Under the pieces are notes generated by a model. It was given only the letters and a program-made list of their open reading frames with translations. It was not told the DNA's origin and searched no databases. DNA of 64,000 bases from Ruegeria arenilitoris (GTDB taxonomy: Bacteria > Pseudomonadota > Alphaproteobacteria > Rhodobacterales > Rhodobacteraceae). Position 1 is the stretch's first letter; each line of letters starts with the position of its first letter. This document shows positions 26,667-35,890 of this stretch, in pieces. The position numbers and the translations under genes were made by a program. The DNA lies in NCBI RefSeq assembly GCF_013031355.1, contig NZ_WPZO01000010.1:88989-152988 (forward strand). Reading direction: 5' to 3'.

Positions 26667-27668
26667 AGCCCGTGGAGCGCCAACGCCACCACGGCCAATG
26701 ACACAGCGCTCGATTTTGAGAACGGCACGCTGACCAAACGCTGGCTGCACGGGCCCCGCACCGATGAGCCGCTGGCCTTCGAGGGATATGCCGGTACCAC
26801 CGATGCAGGCTCCGGTTCGGCCTATGGGCTCTTTGCCAATCGTCTCGGCTCGATCCTGACCGCAGTCTCGACCTCCACCGGCGCCGTCGTAGCCGATTAC
26901 GACTACGACGCCTTCGGCAACCAGACCCAGAACGTCAACACCATCGAGCAGCGCTACGGCTACACAGGCCGCGAGCACGATCTCGAGACCGGGCTTATCT
27001 ACTACCGCGCTCGCCACTACGATCCCGCAACAGGGCAGTTCATCCAAAGAGATCCCATCGGCTTCGCCGCAGGTGACCTGAACCTCTATGCGTACACTTG
27101 GAGTGACCCATACAATTGGGCCGATCCAAGTGGGTTGGCAGCCGAGGCGACAGCGAACCACGCGGGACAGACAGGTATACGGAATGCCGCAATACCACCG
27201 ATAGCCCGTGGGATAGCTTCCCTTGCCAACCGTATCGCGAACATTCTGCGACAAGTCAGAATACCAAACTCTGTAGCGGATACCGGCAATAGCGATAGTT
27301 CTGCAAGCAACACTGATGACTCCTCGGATGACGATGGTTCGGATTGTAATCCGGAAACAGATCCGAATTGTGAGTGTTACCCTGACTCGAAGAGAAACAA
27401 CAAGCTCGCGAACAGCGTGCATCCTGAAACCAAGGTGCCTTTCGACTCGAAAGGATATCCAATCTTTGAGTACGCCGTTGAAGTCACTATAACCGTGACA
27501 GGAAAACGTGGGGTGGACGCACGGGCTGCTAACAAGGCTGCTGGACTTTCGGGGACGCCAGATGGGTACGTATGGCACCATCATCAAGATGGTAAGCGTA
27601 TGCAGTTGGTAGATGAAGATACCCACAGAAAAACAGGACATGGTGGCGGCGTCAAAAACTGCAAATGA
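26667..27668 (+). pseudogene. Displaced RHS tail with C-terminal HNH/WHH-type nuclease domain (orphan toxin cassette)
   Basis: From just after a TAG at 26664 the frame is open for 333 codons but has no proper start. It opens with a second copy of the RHS core end (RRW-like KRWLHGPRTDEPLAFEGY, YGYTGREHDLETGLIYYRAR, FIQRDPIGF), then a low-complexity acidic linker (SSASNTDDSSDDDGSDC). It ends in an HNH/ENDO VII-type domain with GTPDGYVWHHHQDGKRMQLV and DEDTHRKTGHGGGV. The WHH motif supports DNase activity. It is followed by a SUKH immunity gene. It looks like a former C-terminus of the RHS protein, displaced when the present tip was acquired. A TTG at 27135 could allow expression of the nuclease part. 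Confidence 0.85.
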
Positions 27669-27679
27669 AGGAAGTAGGA

Positions 27680-28147
27680 ATGAGTAAGCTAGATTCTTTC
27701 GAAATGATACGACCTCCCAAGCCAACAGATAGTGCCGCAATCAAAGAAATAGAGGAAAGAGTGGGTCGCCACTTCCCAGATGCCTACAAAGCGTTTTTGC
27801 TGAAGTATAATAATACCAAATGGCAGTCTTTGATCTACAAAGACGCCAAGGGAAAAGAACAAGAGGTAAAATCCTTTTTCAGCATAAATGATCCCGTAAA
27901 ATCTTGTGATTTAATGGAAAATTATATCACTGATACCGAAGCTGGTAACAACCTTGTAAACCACCTCCCCATTGCAAGTAGCTCCTTCGGAGATATTGTT
28001 AGTGTTTCCTTGAATGATGACGATTATGGTTCAGTTTGGTTGCGAGACGACAATTTGTCCTTTGGCAATCGAGGCAATATGGAAGCATATTCAAAAGTCG
28101 CAGGTTCATTCAGTGCATTTATTGAGATGTTGTATGTAGATTCATAG
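27680..28147 (+). CDS. SUKH (SMI1/KNR4) family immunity protein
   Basis: The protein has 155 residues and matches the SMI1/KNR4 (SUKH) superfamily: IKEIEERVGRHFPDAYKAFLLKYN at the N-terminus and FGDIVSVSLNDDDYGSVWLRDD later. SUKH proteins neutralise nuclease tips of polymorphic toxins, and WHH-type nucleases are common partners. ATG 27680 is preceded by GGAAGTAGGA; an earlier in-frame ATG at 27665 overlaps the toxin stop codon. Retaining this gene would protect the cell from siblings that still carry the nuclease tip. Confidence 0.9.
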   Translation: MSKLDSFEMIRPPKPTDSAAIKEIEERVGRHFPDAYKAFLLKYNNTKWQSLIYKDAKGKEQEVKSFFSINDPVKSCDLMENYITDTEAGNNLVNHLPIASSSFGDIVSVSLNDDDYGSVWLRDDNLSFGNRGNMEAYSKVAGSFSAFIEMLYVDS

Positions 28148-28189
28148 TGAAGATCTGTGGCATTTGACCAGGGAAATTGGTTTATTGCT

Positions 28190-28425
28190 AACTCAATACC
28201 TTAAGTCTAGAGCAATGGTCTGCTCTCGGCGCTGGCATACGCGAAACCCAAGCACATCTCCTTCGATGACATTAACCGTTCGGGTAGCAGGTCCACAAGG
28301 GCATCCCGCCATCGACGGCGGCATACCGGTGCCGATCGAAGACTATGAGTATGACCAGGAGGGCAACCGTACTTTCTCGAACAATTCCTCCGGCTATGAG
28401 AGCAACGCTCATAACCAACTGATCG
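28190..28425 (+). repeat. Third RHS-core fragment (duplicate of ~24937-25229 with internal deletion)
   Basis: The stretch copies the RHS gene: CTGCTCTCGGCGCTGGC, then CACATCTCCTTCGATGAC, then from ~28306 to ~28420 a nearly identical copy of the part encoding IDGGxPVPIEDYxYDQEGN and NSSGYESNAHNQL. About 90 bases present in the gene at 24972-25065 are missing. Similarity ends right after NAHNQL, the same point where the intact gene changes base composition. It is a scar of recombination and a potential substrate for further tip exchange. The remaining bases up to the end of gspE hold no gene. Confidence 0.85.
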
Positions 28426-28486
28426 CTACGCCGTTTGTCTTTTGCGTTTGCCCAATCAGCGTGCTTTGTGCTGGCCGTGCAATACT

Positions 28487-30070
28487 CTAACTAAAATCTG
28501 TTCCTAAAACCCGGTTGAGCTCACGCGCGTCTATTTTACCGGTATTCTCCAACTCGTTGGCTTGATCCTGCATCGTTTGAAACCCTTGCTTAAGCGCAGC
28601 TTGAGACAGGACGCTCTTTGTACTTCCTTCGGATATTGCCGAACTCACGGCAGCATCAATTTCGAGAAGTTCCGATACTACTGTACGCCCCTTAGTTCCT
28701 GAGTTCCCGCAGCTTTCACAGCCGGCTCCCTGGCAGGTCGTACAAATTGTGCGCGCCAGTCTTTGTGACAAAACACCCCGCAATGTGGCCGATAGAAGAT
28801 AGGGCGGTATCCCGAGATCGATGAGCCGCGTTACTGCCGAAAGTGAGTCGTTGGTGTGGATGGTTGAGAGCACCAACCTTCCAACCAGAGCGGCGCGCAC
28901 GGCAATTTCCGCTGTCTCGTGGTCCCGGATTTCACCGACCATGATGACGTCTGGGTCCTGCCGCAGGATTGCGCGCAGCGCACGCGCAAAGGTCATCTCA
29001 ACAGCCGGTTCAACCTGCACCTGATTGACCCCGGGCAGGGTGTATTCGATCGGATCCTCCACCGTGACGATCTTGCGGTCGGTGGAGTTCAGGCCGCTCA
29101 AGGCGGTGTAGAGCGTCGTGGTTTTGCCGCTGCCCGTGGGGCCTGCCACCAGAAAAACACCGTTGGGCATATTCGCTATGCGTTCGATCTGATCGATGCG
29201 CGCCTGATCGTAACCCAATGCTGTCCAGTTTAACGAAACATTGGATCGGTCGAGCAACCTTAGAACGATGCTTTCGCCAAATTGCGTGGGCAGGGTAGAC
29301 ATCCGTATGTCGATCACACTGCCGCGTACCGAGATATGTGCTCGCCCGTCCTGCGGCCTGCGTTTTTCCGAGATATTCAGGTCGGCCATGACCTTGAGCC
29401 GGGAAATGACCGAGGCCCTCTGACCTTCCGGCACGGTTCTGGCGGTGCGCAGGCGACCATCGATCCGAAAACGGATGACCGCCGAGGTTTCACCAGCCTC
29501 GATATGAACGTCTGATGCACCCATTCGGACGGCATCCGCAATAATGTCATTGACCAGTTTGATGGTAGGTCCGTCATTGGCCAAAGCATTTAGGCGCTCG
29601 ATGTCATAGTCCGACACATCATCCTTGCTGTCGCTTGCGGGATCGCTTTGGGCCAGCAAGGTTTTGATCGTCGTCGGGGTCGCGATCACCATCTGAACCG
29701 GCAGTTTCAGATGAAACCCCACGCTTTGGACCGTTTCGTGCGCTCGTGGGTCTGACGTGGCCACCAGAATAGCCGTGTCGTTTTCAATCACAGGGAGAAT
29801 TTCAGATCTGTTCAAGAAATCCCGAGGGATCGAAAGACTCTCGGCCAGTCCAAGATCAAAATCCGCTTCCGTGACAAATTTCAGCTTAAGGAAGTCCGCA
29901 AGCTCCCGATAAAGATCATCTTCGTCCAGGAGGCCAAATTCAAGCAGGGTCTTTTCGATCGGTGTTCCTGTTCGTTGGCTCGCGTTTTCCGCCCGCTGAA
30001 GAGCCGTTTGTGATATCTTTTCATTATCTTGGAGCCAGGCAAGAAACTCTGGCGGGTTCAAATTTGTCAC
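28487..30070 (-). CDS. gspE: Type II secretion ATPase GspE
   Basis: This is a 527-residue cytoplasmic ATPase. The N-terminal T2SSE_N domain spans ~1-130. The P-loop GPTGSGKTTTLYTAL is at ~318. An Asp-box and Walker B region follows (DPDVIMVGEIRDHETAEIAV), then the His box STIHTNDS. A Cys4 zinc motif CTTCQGAGCESCG is at ~450. The start is GTG 30070 with GGGGGATAGG upstream. It diverges from gspL. It powers pseudopilus assembly with GspL, GspF and GspM. Confidence 0.96.
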   Translation of the reverse strand: MTNLNPPEFLAWLQDNEKISQTALQRAENASQRTGTPIEKTLLEFGLLDEDDLYRELADFLKLKFVTEADFDLGLAESLSIPRDFLNRSEILPVIENDTAILVATSDPRAHETVQSVGFHLKLPVQMVIATPTTIKTLLAQSDPASDSKDDVSDYDIERLNALANDGPTIKLVNDIIADAVRMGASDVHIEAGETSAVIRFRIDGRLRTARTVPEGQRASVISRLKVMADLNISEKRRPQDGRAHISVRGSVIDIRMSTLPTQFGESIVLRLLDRSNVSLNWTALGYDQARIDQIERIANMPNGVFLVAGPTGSGKTTTLYTALSGLNSTDRKIVTVEDPIEYTLPGVNQVQVEPAVEMTFARALRAILRQDPDVIMVGEIRDHETAEIAVRAALVGRLVLSTIHTNDSLSAVTRLIDLGIPPYLLSATLRGVLSQRLARTICTTCQGAGCESCGNSGTKGRTVVSELLEIDAAVSSAISEGSTKSVLSQAALKQGFQTMQDQANELENTGKIDARELNRVLGTDFS

Positions 30071-30074
30071 AACC

Positions 30075-30134
30075 TATCCCCCTGTTAATAAAATACTGTC
30101 AAAGCTTAAAGTTGTGGAGTAGACAAGGGGGATA
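30075..30134. promoter_or_regulatory. Inverted repeat in the gspE/gspL divergent promoter region
   Basis: TATCCCCC (30075-30082) and GGGGGATA (30127-30134) are exact reverse complements about 44 bases apart, between the divergent gspE and gspL genes. Part of the left arm also serves as the gspE ribosome site. A regulator binding pair is possible but unproven. Confidence 0.25.
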
Positions 30135-30157
30135 ATAGGGGCAAACAGCCCAAAATA

Positions 30158-31183
30158 ATGAGCAGACAGATGATCAGGCGGGCATTGGACAATGTCAAAG
30201 CAAAGCTGACCGATTGGGTGGCCGGCTTGGCACCGGAATGGGCAGGCGCCATGTTTTGGGGTCAACCCATAGCTGTGTCCATAAAGTTCCGCGCATCGCA
30301 TCTGGACCAAGAAAACAACACCCTTTCGATCGACGCGTTGTTGCAGAAAATATCGCAAAAAGGGCAGGGGGGTGGCAATGCCGTTGTCGACATTCTTATT
30401 CCAGCACGCTTCTTTTTCGAGCGATCTCTGACTCTGCCGCTTTCAGCGCGGGGCAAGCTGGAAGAAATGGCGCTGCTCGACCTCAGAAGCCGGACACCAT
30501 TTGAACTGGGCAATATTCATTGGCAATTGGGAACGCCCGCCATTCGGGACGGTGCCATAAGCGTATCGCAATGGATCGTTCGGTGCGAAGATGTTGAGGC
30601 GTGGAGGCTCAATCTGAAGAATAACGGATACCGGGTAAGAAAACTGTTTGTGGACAATGAGACTGCGCCAATCCCTGTCGCCGACTTTTCTGATGAGATC
30701 CTGCCAGGTCGCAAAAGCTTCCGCAGGCTGAACGCGGCTTTGGTTTCTGTGGCGGTTCTCGCTCTGATCACTGCGTGGCTTTACCCCGGTTGGTCTGCTC
30801 GCACCGAAACCCGGACCCTTAAATTTGAACTCGAAACATTGCGGACCGAGGCACTTTTGCAAAGGCGCAAAGTCGAAGACATCCGGAAAACGGAAGCTCA
30901 GAAAGCGGCATTTATCGACGCAGTGCTTCTGAGACCTCTGCTTTTGGATACTATTAGGGAGCTGACCGTAAGCCTGAAGGACGATGTCTGGGTTTCAGCC
31001 CTAACCTTCAACGCTTCCCACGTCGTTCTCACCGGAGAAGCGGGCAATTCTGCCGCCGAAACCGTATTGTCACTTGGGAAGCGCTCTGGTTTTGGCAATC
31101 CGCGTTTGAGCGGATCCGTATCGCGCACCGCCCGTGGAACGGAACAGTTCGAGATTACACTTGATCTTGGGGTGTCAGGTTAG
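30158..31183 (+). CDS. gspL: Type II secretion GspL-like inner-membrane protein
   Basis: This 341-residue protein has a cytoplasmic N-terminal region with the PilM/GspL-like fold (VVDILIPARFFFERSLTLP, FELGNIHW), one membrane segment at ~190-208 (ALVSVAVLALITAWLYPGW), then a coiled coil and a periplasmic PilN/GspL ferredoxin-like domain. GspL anchors GspE to the membrane and binds GspM. It starts the rightward operon gspLMCDFHIJ. ATG 30158 lacks a clear ribosome site; ATG 30170 in the same frame is an alternative. Confidence 0.85.
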   Translation: MSRQMIRRALDNVKAKLTDWVAGLAPEWAGAMFWGQPIAVSIKFRASHLDQENNTLSIDALLQKISQKGQGGGNAVVDILIPARFFFERSLTLPLSARGKLEEMALLDLRSRTPFELGNIHWQLGTPAIRDGAISVSQWIVRCEDVEAWRLNLKNNGYRVRKLFVDNETAPIPVADFSDEILPGRKSFRRLNAALVSVAVLALITAWLYPGWSARTETRTLKFELETLRTEALLQRRKVEDIRKTEAQKAAFIDAVLLRPLLLDTIRELTVSLKDDVWVSALTFNASHVVLTGEAGNSAAETVLSLGKRSGFGNPRLSGSVSRTARGTEQFEITLDLGVSG

Positions 31184-31746
31184 TGCGCCGCAAACGCCTG
31201 ATATCCGTGTTTGGCGCAGTTGCTGTTTGCGCCGGAGTCATCGCTCTTATCTGGTTTGTCATCGTTGCCCCGTTGAATTCGTGGAAGGCCAGCGGGCTGG
31301 AGGCCCGTTCTCAGACACTGTCCGAAATACAACGGATGCAGACATCAATTGACAGGCTGAAACAGCAGAGCTCACGGATCTCTCAGAACAAGGATCAGGA
31401 TTTCCTTTGGAGAGCCGATCAGATAGGCACCGTCACAGCCCAGATACAAACCGCTCTGTCAGCGTCAGCCGCGGAAAGCGGTGTGAGTCTGCGATCGATA
31501 ACGCCTTTGAAAACCAAACGCGTCGCGTCTGTTGACGCTGCGGGTTTTCGGCTGGAGTTTGAAGCGACGCTGGATCAGGTTCTGGGGTTCCTGCAGCGGA
31601 TCGAATATTCGTCTCCGGCCTTACTGGTTGACAAAGCCTCGCTGCGGCAACTCAGAAGGGCAGCGAGTGATCAGACGCAGCCTGTCCTGAATGCTCAACT
31701 CGAGTTGATTGCCCCCATTCATCTCGGAGAGACGGTTGCCGAATGA
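31183..31746 (+). CDS. gspM: Type II secretion GspM-like protein
   Basis: This 187-residue bitopic protein has a short cytoplasmic tail, a membrane helix at ~9-28 (SVFGAVAVCAGVIALIWFVI), a coiled coil (~35-65), and a ferredoxin-like periplasmic domain ending in FLQRIEYSSPALLVDKASLR, typical of GspM/PilO. GTG 31183 overlaps the gspL stop by one base, so translation is coupled. It partners GspL in the inner-membrane platform. Confidence 0.85.
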   Translation: MRRKRLISVFGAVAVCAGVIALIWFVIVAPLNSWKASGLEARSQTLSEIQRMQTSIDRLKQQSSRISQNKDQDFLWRADQIGTVTAQIQTALSASAAESGVSLRSITPLKTKRVASVDAAGFRLEFEATLDQVLGFLQRIEYSSPALLVDKASLRQLRRAASDQTQPVLNAQLELIAPIHLGETVAE

Positions 31747-32246
31747 AGTCCTTTCTGTTTGCCATAAGCGGGACATCTTTACTGGCGGTTGCGGCCACGC
31801 TGTCTTGCTATGTTGCCGTCCGGGTGACCGTTTCGTCCCCCGAACGGGTCGACGCAAGGGCTGCGGTGGAAGAAAACCAAACGCATGTCCTTGAAAAAGA
31901 GGACAATACCGCAAGATCACCGCGGTCGAAAATCTACTATGCGGCGATTGTTGAACGACCCTTGTTTGCACCCGAACGCCGCCCCATCACACCGCAAAAA
32001 ACGGATGCGGAACAGGAAGCGGTTGTCGTGGTTGAATCGACCCCGTCCTCTGAACGTCCAGCTGTTTCCTTGCACGGTGTGATGGTGGACACCAACGGGC
32101 GCAAGGCCCTGATCTCAGCAGCTGAGGCGAGTCCCGAATGGGCAGAGCTTGGCGCCAAGGTCAACGGTTGGACCGTGTCCGACATTGGGTCGAACTGGGT
32201 CGAACTAAAGCTGGCCACTGAAACCTTTCGATTTGAGATGTACTAA
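31743..32246 (+). CDS. gspC: Type II secretion GspC-like protein
   Basis: This 167-residue protein has an N-terminal membrane helix (~4-27), a proline-rich linker and a C-terminal homology-region domain: VSLHGVMVDTNGRKALISA, then VNGWTVSDIGSNWVELKL. It lacks the PDZ domain found in longer GspC. GspC joins the inner platform to the secretin. The start overlaps the gspM stop (ATGA). It precedes gspD, the usual partner. Assignment rests on the HR-like pattern and position. Confidence 0.8.
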   Translation: MKSFLFAISGTSLLAVAATLSCYVAVRVTVSSPERVDARAAVEENQTHVLEKEDNTARSPRSKIYYAAIVERPLFAPERRPITPQKTDAEQEAVVVVESTPSSERPAVSLHGVMVDTNGRKALISAAEASPEWAELGAKVNGWTVSDIGSNWVELKLATETFRFEMY

Positions 32247-34252
32247 TGATGTCGAACATTCTGCGCCACTTTCGGGCGGCATTCATCACTTTGAGCCTGG
32301 TCCTGGTTGCGGCCTGCGGCGAAGAAAACTCTGAAGGCGGTTTCAGTTCCCGGTTCCTGGCCAACAAGGACTCCACGTATCGAGGGTCTTCACAGACGGG
32401 TACCGACAGTTTGCGGCTTGCCTTGAACGGACCTGCTCCGGAAAGGCGGTATCTGGGCACTGACGAGTTTCTCGCTTCGACTCGTGGTCGCCGAGAAATC
32501 GTAGAAGTGTCGGATGACGGCGCGATAACCCTCAACCTGGTGAATGTCCCCATTGAACAGGCTGCCAAGGCCGTGCTTGGGGATGCGCTCAACAAGAATT
32601 ACACGATCAAACCCGGGGTGGAGGGCACCGTTACACTACAGACAACGCGCCCGCTCAGCGAAAGGGCATTGCTCGAAACCTTTGAAATTGTTCTCGGCTT
32701 CAACGGCGCTGCGCTTCAGACATCGGGGGACCTGATCACGATCGTTCCGTTGAAAGGGTCCTCTCGGCGGGTCACGCCACTTGGTCAGTCGCAGCAAATA
32801 GGTGCCCGACTGGTCGCCGTTCCGCTAGAATTCATCGGCACCACCGAGATGATCAGATTGTTGGAGCCGATTGTAGGCGACACTGTCGAGCTTATGCCGA
32901 TCCCCAATCGCAACATCATCCTGATCTCCGGTGCGCGCGACGAAATGGCCGCAGCCATTGATGCTGTCAACCTTTTCGATGTGGACGTCCTGAAGGGAAA
33001 GTCAGTTGGGCTTTACCGATTGAAAGCTGCGGAACCAGAAGCTGTCGTTGAGGAGATGAACCTCATCTTCGAGACAGAAGATGGCGGTAGCCTGCAAAAT
33101 GTCGTGACATTCATTCCAAGCAAGCGGCTGTCCGCAGTTATTGTTGTCAGCACGCGCGCGACCTACCTTGCTAAAGCCGAACGATGGATCCGGGATTTGG
33201 ACAGAACTGCAGGGGGGGCACGCCGACGTCCCGCAGTTTACAACTTGCAACATCGCATTGCGAAGGATCTAGCTCCGATCCTGGGTGAGATGCTGCAGGA
33301 TATCGCGCAAGCCGACGAAGGTTCTGGCGAAGGCACACCGCGTGTGGTGGCCGATGATGCAAAGAACGCGATCATCGTCTGGGGCAATGACACCGAACAG
33401 GAAAGCTTCTCGCGCCTCCTGCAGGCATTGGACACCGTGCCGGTTCAGGTTCTGCTTGAGGCTACAATTGTTGAAGTGGCCCTAAGGGACGAGCTGAACT
33501 TCGGCCTGCGATGGTTCTTTGAACAAGGCAACTGGGACAACGTGTTTACGGATGCCAGCAATGGCGCAGTTGCCCCGACCTTCCCGGGCCTGTCCCTGTT
33601 GTTCCAGACCAGCTCGGCCCGGGTTGCGATCAATGCGCTGGCGTCCATTACGGATGTCAATATCATCTCGTCACCTAACCTGCTGGTTTTGGACAATCAG
33701 GAGGCGCGACTACAGATCGGCGACGAAGTACCGATCGCGACCCAGCAATCACAGGACGTGACCAACCCGGATGCCCCGATCATCAACACGATCGCCTATC
33801 GGGACGCAGGTATTATTCTGACGGTAAAGCCACGGGTTGCCCAATCCGGGCAAGTTATTCTGGATATCGATCAGGAAGTCAGCAGCGTCCAGAACACGAC
33901 CACATCCGGCATCGACAGCCCGACGATTTCGACGCGCAAGGTGCAAACCAACGTTGTGGTTCACGATGGCCAGACAATCGCGCTTGGTGGGCTGATCGAA
34001 GACAGCCGCACGCGTACGGATACCAAGGTACCGGGTGCAGGTGATATTCCAGTTCTTGGAACGTTGTTTAGAAACCGTGAAGACAATGTCGGCAAGCGAG
34101 AACTGTTGATCCTGATTACCCCCAAGGTTGTCAGAAACGGGCAGGAGGCAAAATCGATTACGCAAGAGCTCCGCGGTCGGATATCGGGCGCGAACGGGCT
34201 GTTGCTGCAAGGAATTCCGTCGCAGTCCGTAGGCCACAGGATCGCGGAATGA
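32246..34252 (+). CDS. gspD: Type II secretion outer-membrane secretin GspD (lipoprotein)
   Basis: This 668-residue protein has a lipoprotein signal ending LVLVAAC (Cys ~26), so it may reach the outer membrane without a separate pilotin. The N0 domain (~90-170) contains LNLVNVPIEQAAKAVLGDAL. N1 and N2 follow, with VPLEFIGTTEMIRLLEPIVGD and YNLQHRIAKDLAPIL. The secretin barrel (~395-640) has VPVQVLLEATIVEVALRDEL, SSPNLLVLDNQEARLQIGDEVP and GGLIEDS. It forms the multimeric channel for folded substrates. Its start overlaps the gspC stop. Confidence 0.96.
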   Translation: MMSNILRHFRAAFITLSLVLVAACGEENSEGGFSSRFLANKDSTYRGSSQTGTDSLRLALNGPAPERRYLGTDEFLASTRGRREIVEVSDDGAITLNLVNVPIEQAAKAVLGDALNKNYTIKPGVEGTVTLQTTRPLSERALLETFEIVLGFNGAALQTSGDLITIVPLKGSSRRVTPLGQSQQIGARLVAVPLEFIGTTEMIRLLEPIVGDTVELMPIPNRNIILISGARDEMAAAIDAVNLFDVDVLKGKSVGLYRLKAAEPEAVVEEMNLIFETEDGGSLQNVVTFIPSKRLSAVIVVSTRATYLAKAERWIRDLDRTAGGARRRPAVYNLQHRIAKDLAPILGEMLQDIAQADEGSGEGTPRVVADDAKNAIIVWGNDTEQESFSRLLQALDTVPVQVLLEATIVEVALRDELNFGLRWFFEQGNWDNVFTDASNGAVAPTFPGLSLLFQTSSARVAINALASITDVNIISSPNLLVLDNQEARLQIGDEVPIATQQSQDVTNPDAPIINTIAYRDAGIILTVKPRVAQSGQVILDIDQEVSSVQNTTTSGIDSPTISTRKVQTNVVVHDGQTIALGGLIEDSRTRTDTKVPGAGDIPVLGTLFRNREDNVGKRELLILITPKVVRNGQEAKSITQELRGRISGANGLLLQGIPSQSVGHRIAE

Positions 34253-35508
34253 CGCAACACTTACTGTCTGCTAGAAAAGGATATTCCGACGTGCCGCGCT
34301 ACTCTTACACCGCCTACACCAGCTTGGGGCAGCTCGAGAAGGGTGAGCTTCAGGCTGCGGATGAGCTTGCGGTTCTGAGCGCGCTGACAGGGAAGGGGCT
34401 GCAACCCGTCTCGATAGAAGAGGGCATGCTTAAGCTGCCTTGGTGGCAGCGGGATATTTCCTTCGGGGCAGGTGAAACCAAGGCGGCGCCTGCGGCCTTG
34501 GAACACTTTTTTCAATCTCTCGCCAGTCTTTTGGACGTCCATCTTCCCCTGCGCCAGGCTCTGCGGTTTTGCTCCGAGAATATCAACGACAAAAAGATGG
34601 CCCAATCTGTTGCGCGGCTTGAGCAAGACGTGGCGGACGGCAGGACCCTGGCCGATGCGATGCGCGAAGCGGGTGGCTATTTCCCTGAACGCTTGATCAC
34701 CATGATCGAGATTGGTGAAAGGGCCAACAATTTGCGAAGCGTCGCGGCCCGGATTACAGCTGGGCTGGAAAGTGAGGCGAAACAACGCCGAGAAATCCGC
34801 TCTGCTATGATCTATCCCGTTATCTTGATCGTGATGTCCCTTTTCGTGATGGCATTGCTGGTGTTCTATCTGGCGCCGACGCTTGTTCCGGTATTCGACA
34901 ATGCCGCCTCTGACCCGCCATTCATCCTCGGAGCGATGACGAAACTTCGGGATCTGCTGCTGGACAAATGGCCCGTGGTTCTTGTTCTATGTGCCGGGGT
35001 GTTTCTTGTTTGGCAGTTTCTCAAGGCAGGCATAAAGACCGCCCTCTATCCGGTTTTGCTGAAACTGCCGGTCGTCGGTCGATATCTGCGGATTTCGGAA
35101 ACCCTGAAAATCCTCGACGCCATTACTATGATGATCTCCAGCGGGTCCACGCTGCCCCGCGCAGTGGCAACCGCGCGGCAGGCTACCGGACAGCGCGCCT
35201 ATCAGATTCTGCTGGAACAGTCCGAGGAGAGGATAGTTGCCGGGGATACGCTCTCATCCACTTTCAAGGCAACGCCGCTCATTGATCCAATGACCGTGGC
35301 GATGATTGAAGCCGCGGAAGCTTCGGATCAGATGGTTCAGGTTCTGGATCGCCTCGTCGAAGACCTTCGTTTGCGCAGCTCTCAAATCCGCGCTCAATCC
35401 ATTCGGCTGATCACTCCTGTTCTTACCTTGGCCATCGGTCTTGGCGTCGGAGGGGTCATCATGTCCACAATTTCCGCCATTATGTCTCTGAACGATGTTG
35501 CGTTCTGA
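34249..35508 (+). CDS. gspF: Type II secretion inner-membrane protein GspF
   Basis: This 419-residue protein has two T2SSF domains (~75-195 and ~280-400) and three membrane segments (~185-210, ~240-260, ~385-410). Motifs include FFQSLASLLDVHLPLRQAL and MIEIGERANNLRSV. ATG 34249 overlaps the gspD stop. GTG 34291 starts the typical N-terminus (PRYSYTAYT) after AAAGGAT and is an alternative. It is the platform protein contacting GspE and GspL. Confidence 0.95.
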   Translation: MTQHLLSARKGYSDVPRYSYTAYTSLGQLEKGELQAADELAVLSALTGKGLQPVSIEEGMLKLPWWQRDISFGAGETKAAPAALEHFFQSLASLLDVHLPLRQALRFCSENINDKKMAQSVARLEQDVADGRTLADAMREAGGYFPERLITMIEIGERANNLRSVAARITAGLESEAKQRREIRSAMIYPVILIVMSLFVMALLVFYLAPTLVPVFDNAASDPPFILGAMTKLRDLLLDKWPVVLVLCAGVFLVWQFLKAGIKTALYPVLLKLPVVGRYLRISETLKILDAITMMISSGSTLPRAVATARQATGQRAYQILLEQSEERIVAGDTLSSTFKATPLIDPMTVAMIEAAEASDQMVQVLDRLVEDLRLRSSQIRAQSIRLITPVLTLAIGLGVGGVIMSTISAIMSLNDVAF

Positions 35509-35890
35509 CGGTACCCTTCCTCGGCCAGCACATGCCCGAAATTCGGCAGGGTATTCTCTGTTCGAAGTCATGGTTTCACTGTCCATTCTTGCGATGGTCC
35601 TCGCCATTTCTGCAGCCGGGTTCCGTCCGCCGTCGGACGAGATAAAACTGAACCGGAAGGTTTCCGAATTTATCTCGCGGGTCAGCGACGCGCGCCTCAA
35701 GGCGATCAGGTCGCACCGAGCGGTTGGGATCGATGTATTGGACTGTGGTGGTGAGTTGTTGGCGTGGAGCTTTTACCCGGACGGCACGGCGATCGGACCC
35801 GAGATTTGTCTGGCTGAGGGCGACCGGCAGGAAACCCTGGTGCTGTCTTCGTTGACCGGACTGGTTTCAAGGAGCTCCCGCGATGAGTAG
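35495..35890 (+). CDS. gspH: Type II secretion minor pseudopilin GspH
   Basis: This is a 131-residue pseudopilin with leader NSAG|YSLFEVMVSLSILAMVLAI and Glu at +5. The domain after the helix has RKVSEFISRVSDARLKAIRSH, then a short beta-rich part. It overlaps the end of gspF by 14 bases and is overlapped by gspI. GspH sits between the tip complex and the GspG shaft. Confidence 0.88.
   Translation: MLRSDGTLPRPAHARNSAGYSLFEVMVSLSILAMVLAISAAGFRPPSDEIKLNRKVSEFISRVSDARLKAIRSHRAVGIDVLDCGGELLAWSFYPDGTAIGPEICLAEGDRQETLVLSSLTGLVSRSSRDE

Noticed and set aside
28164..28490. Plus-strand frame of 108 codons after the SUKH gene
   Set aside because: It reads through a scrambled RHS-core duplicate and has no independent start or domain, so it is listed as a repeat rather than a gene.
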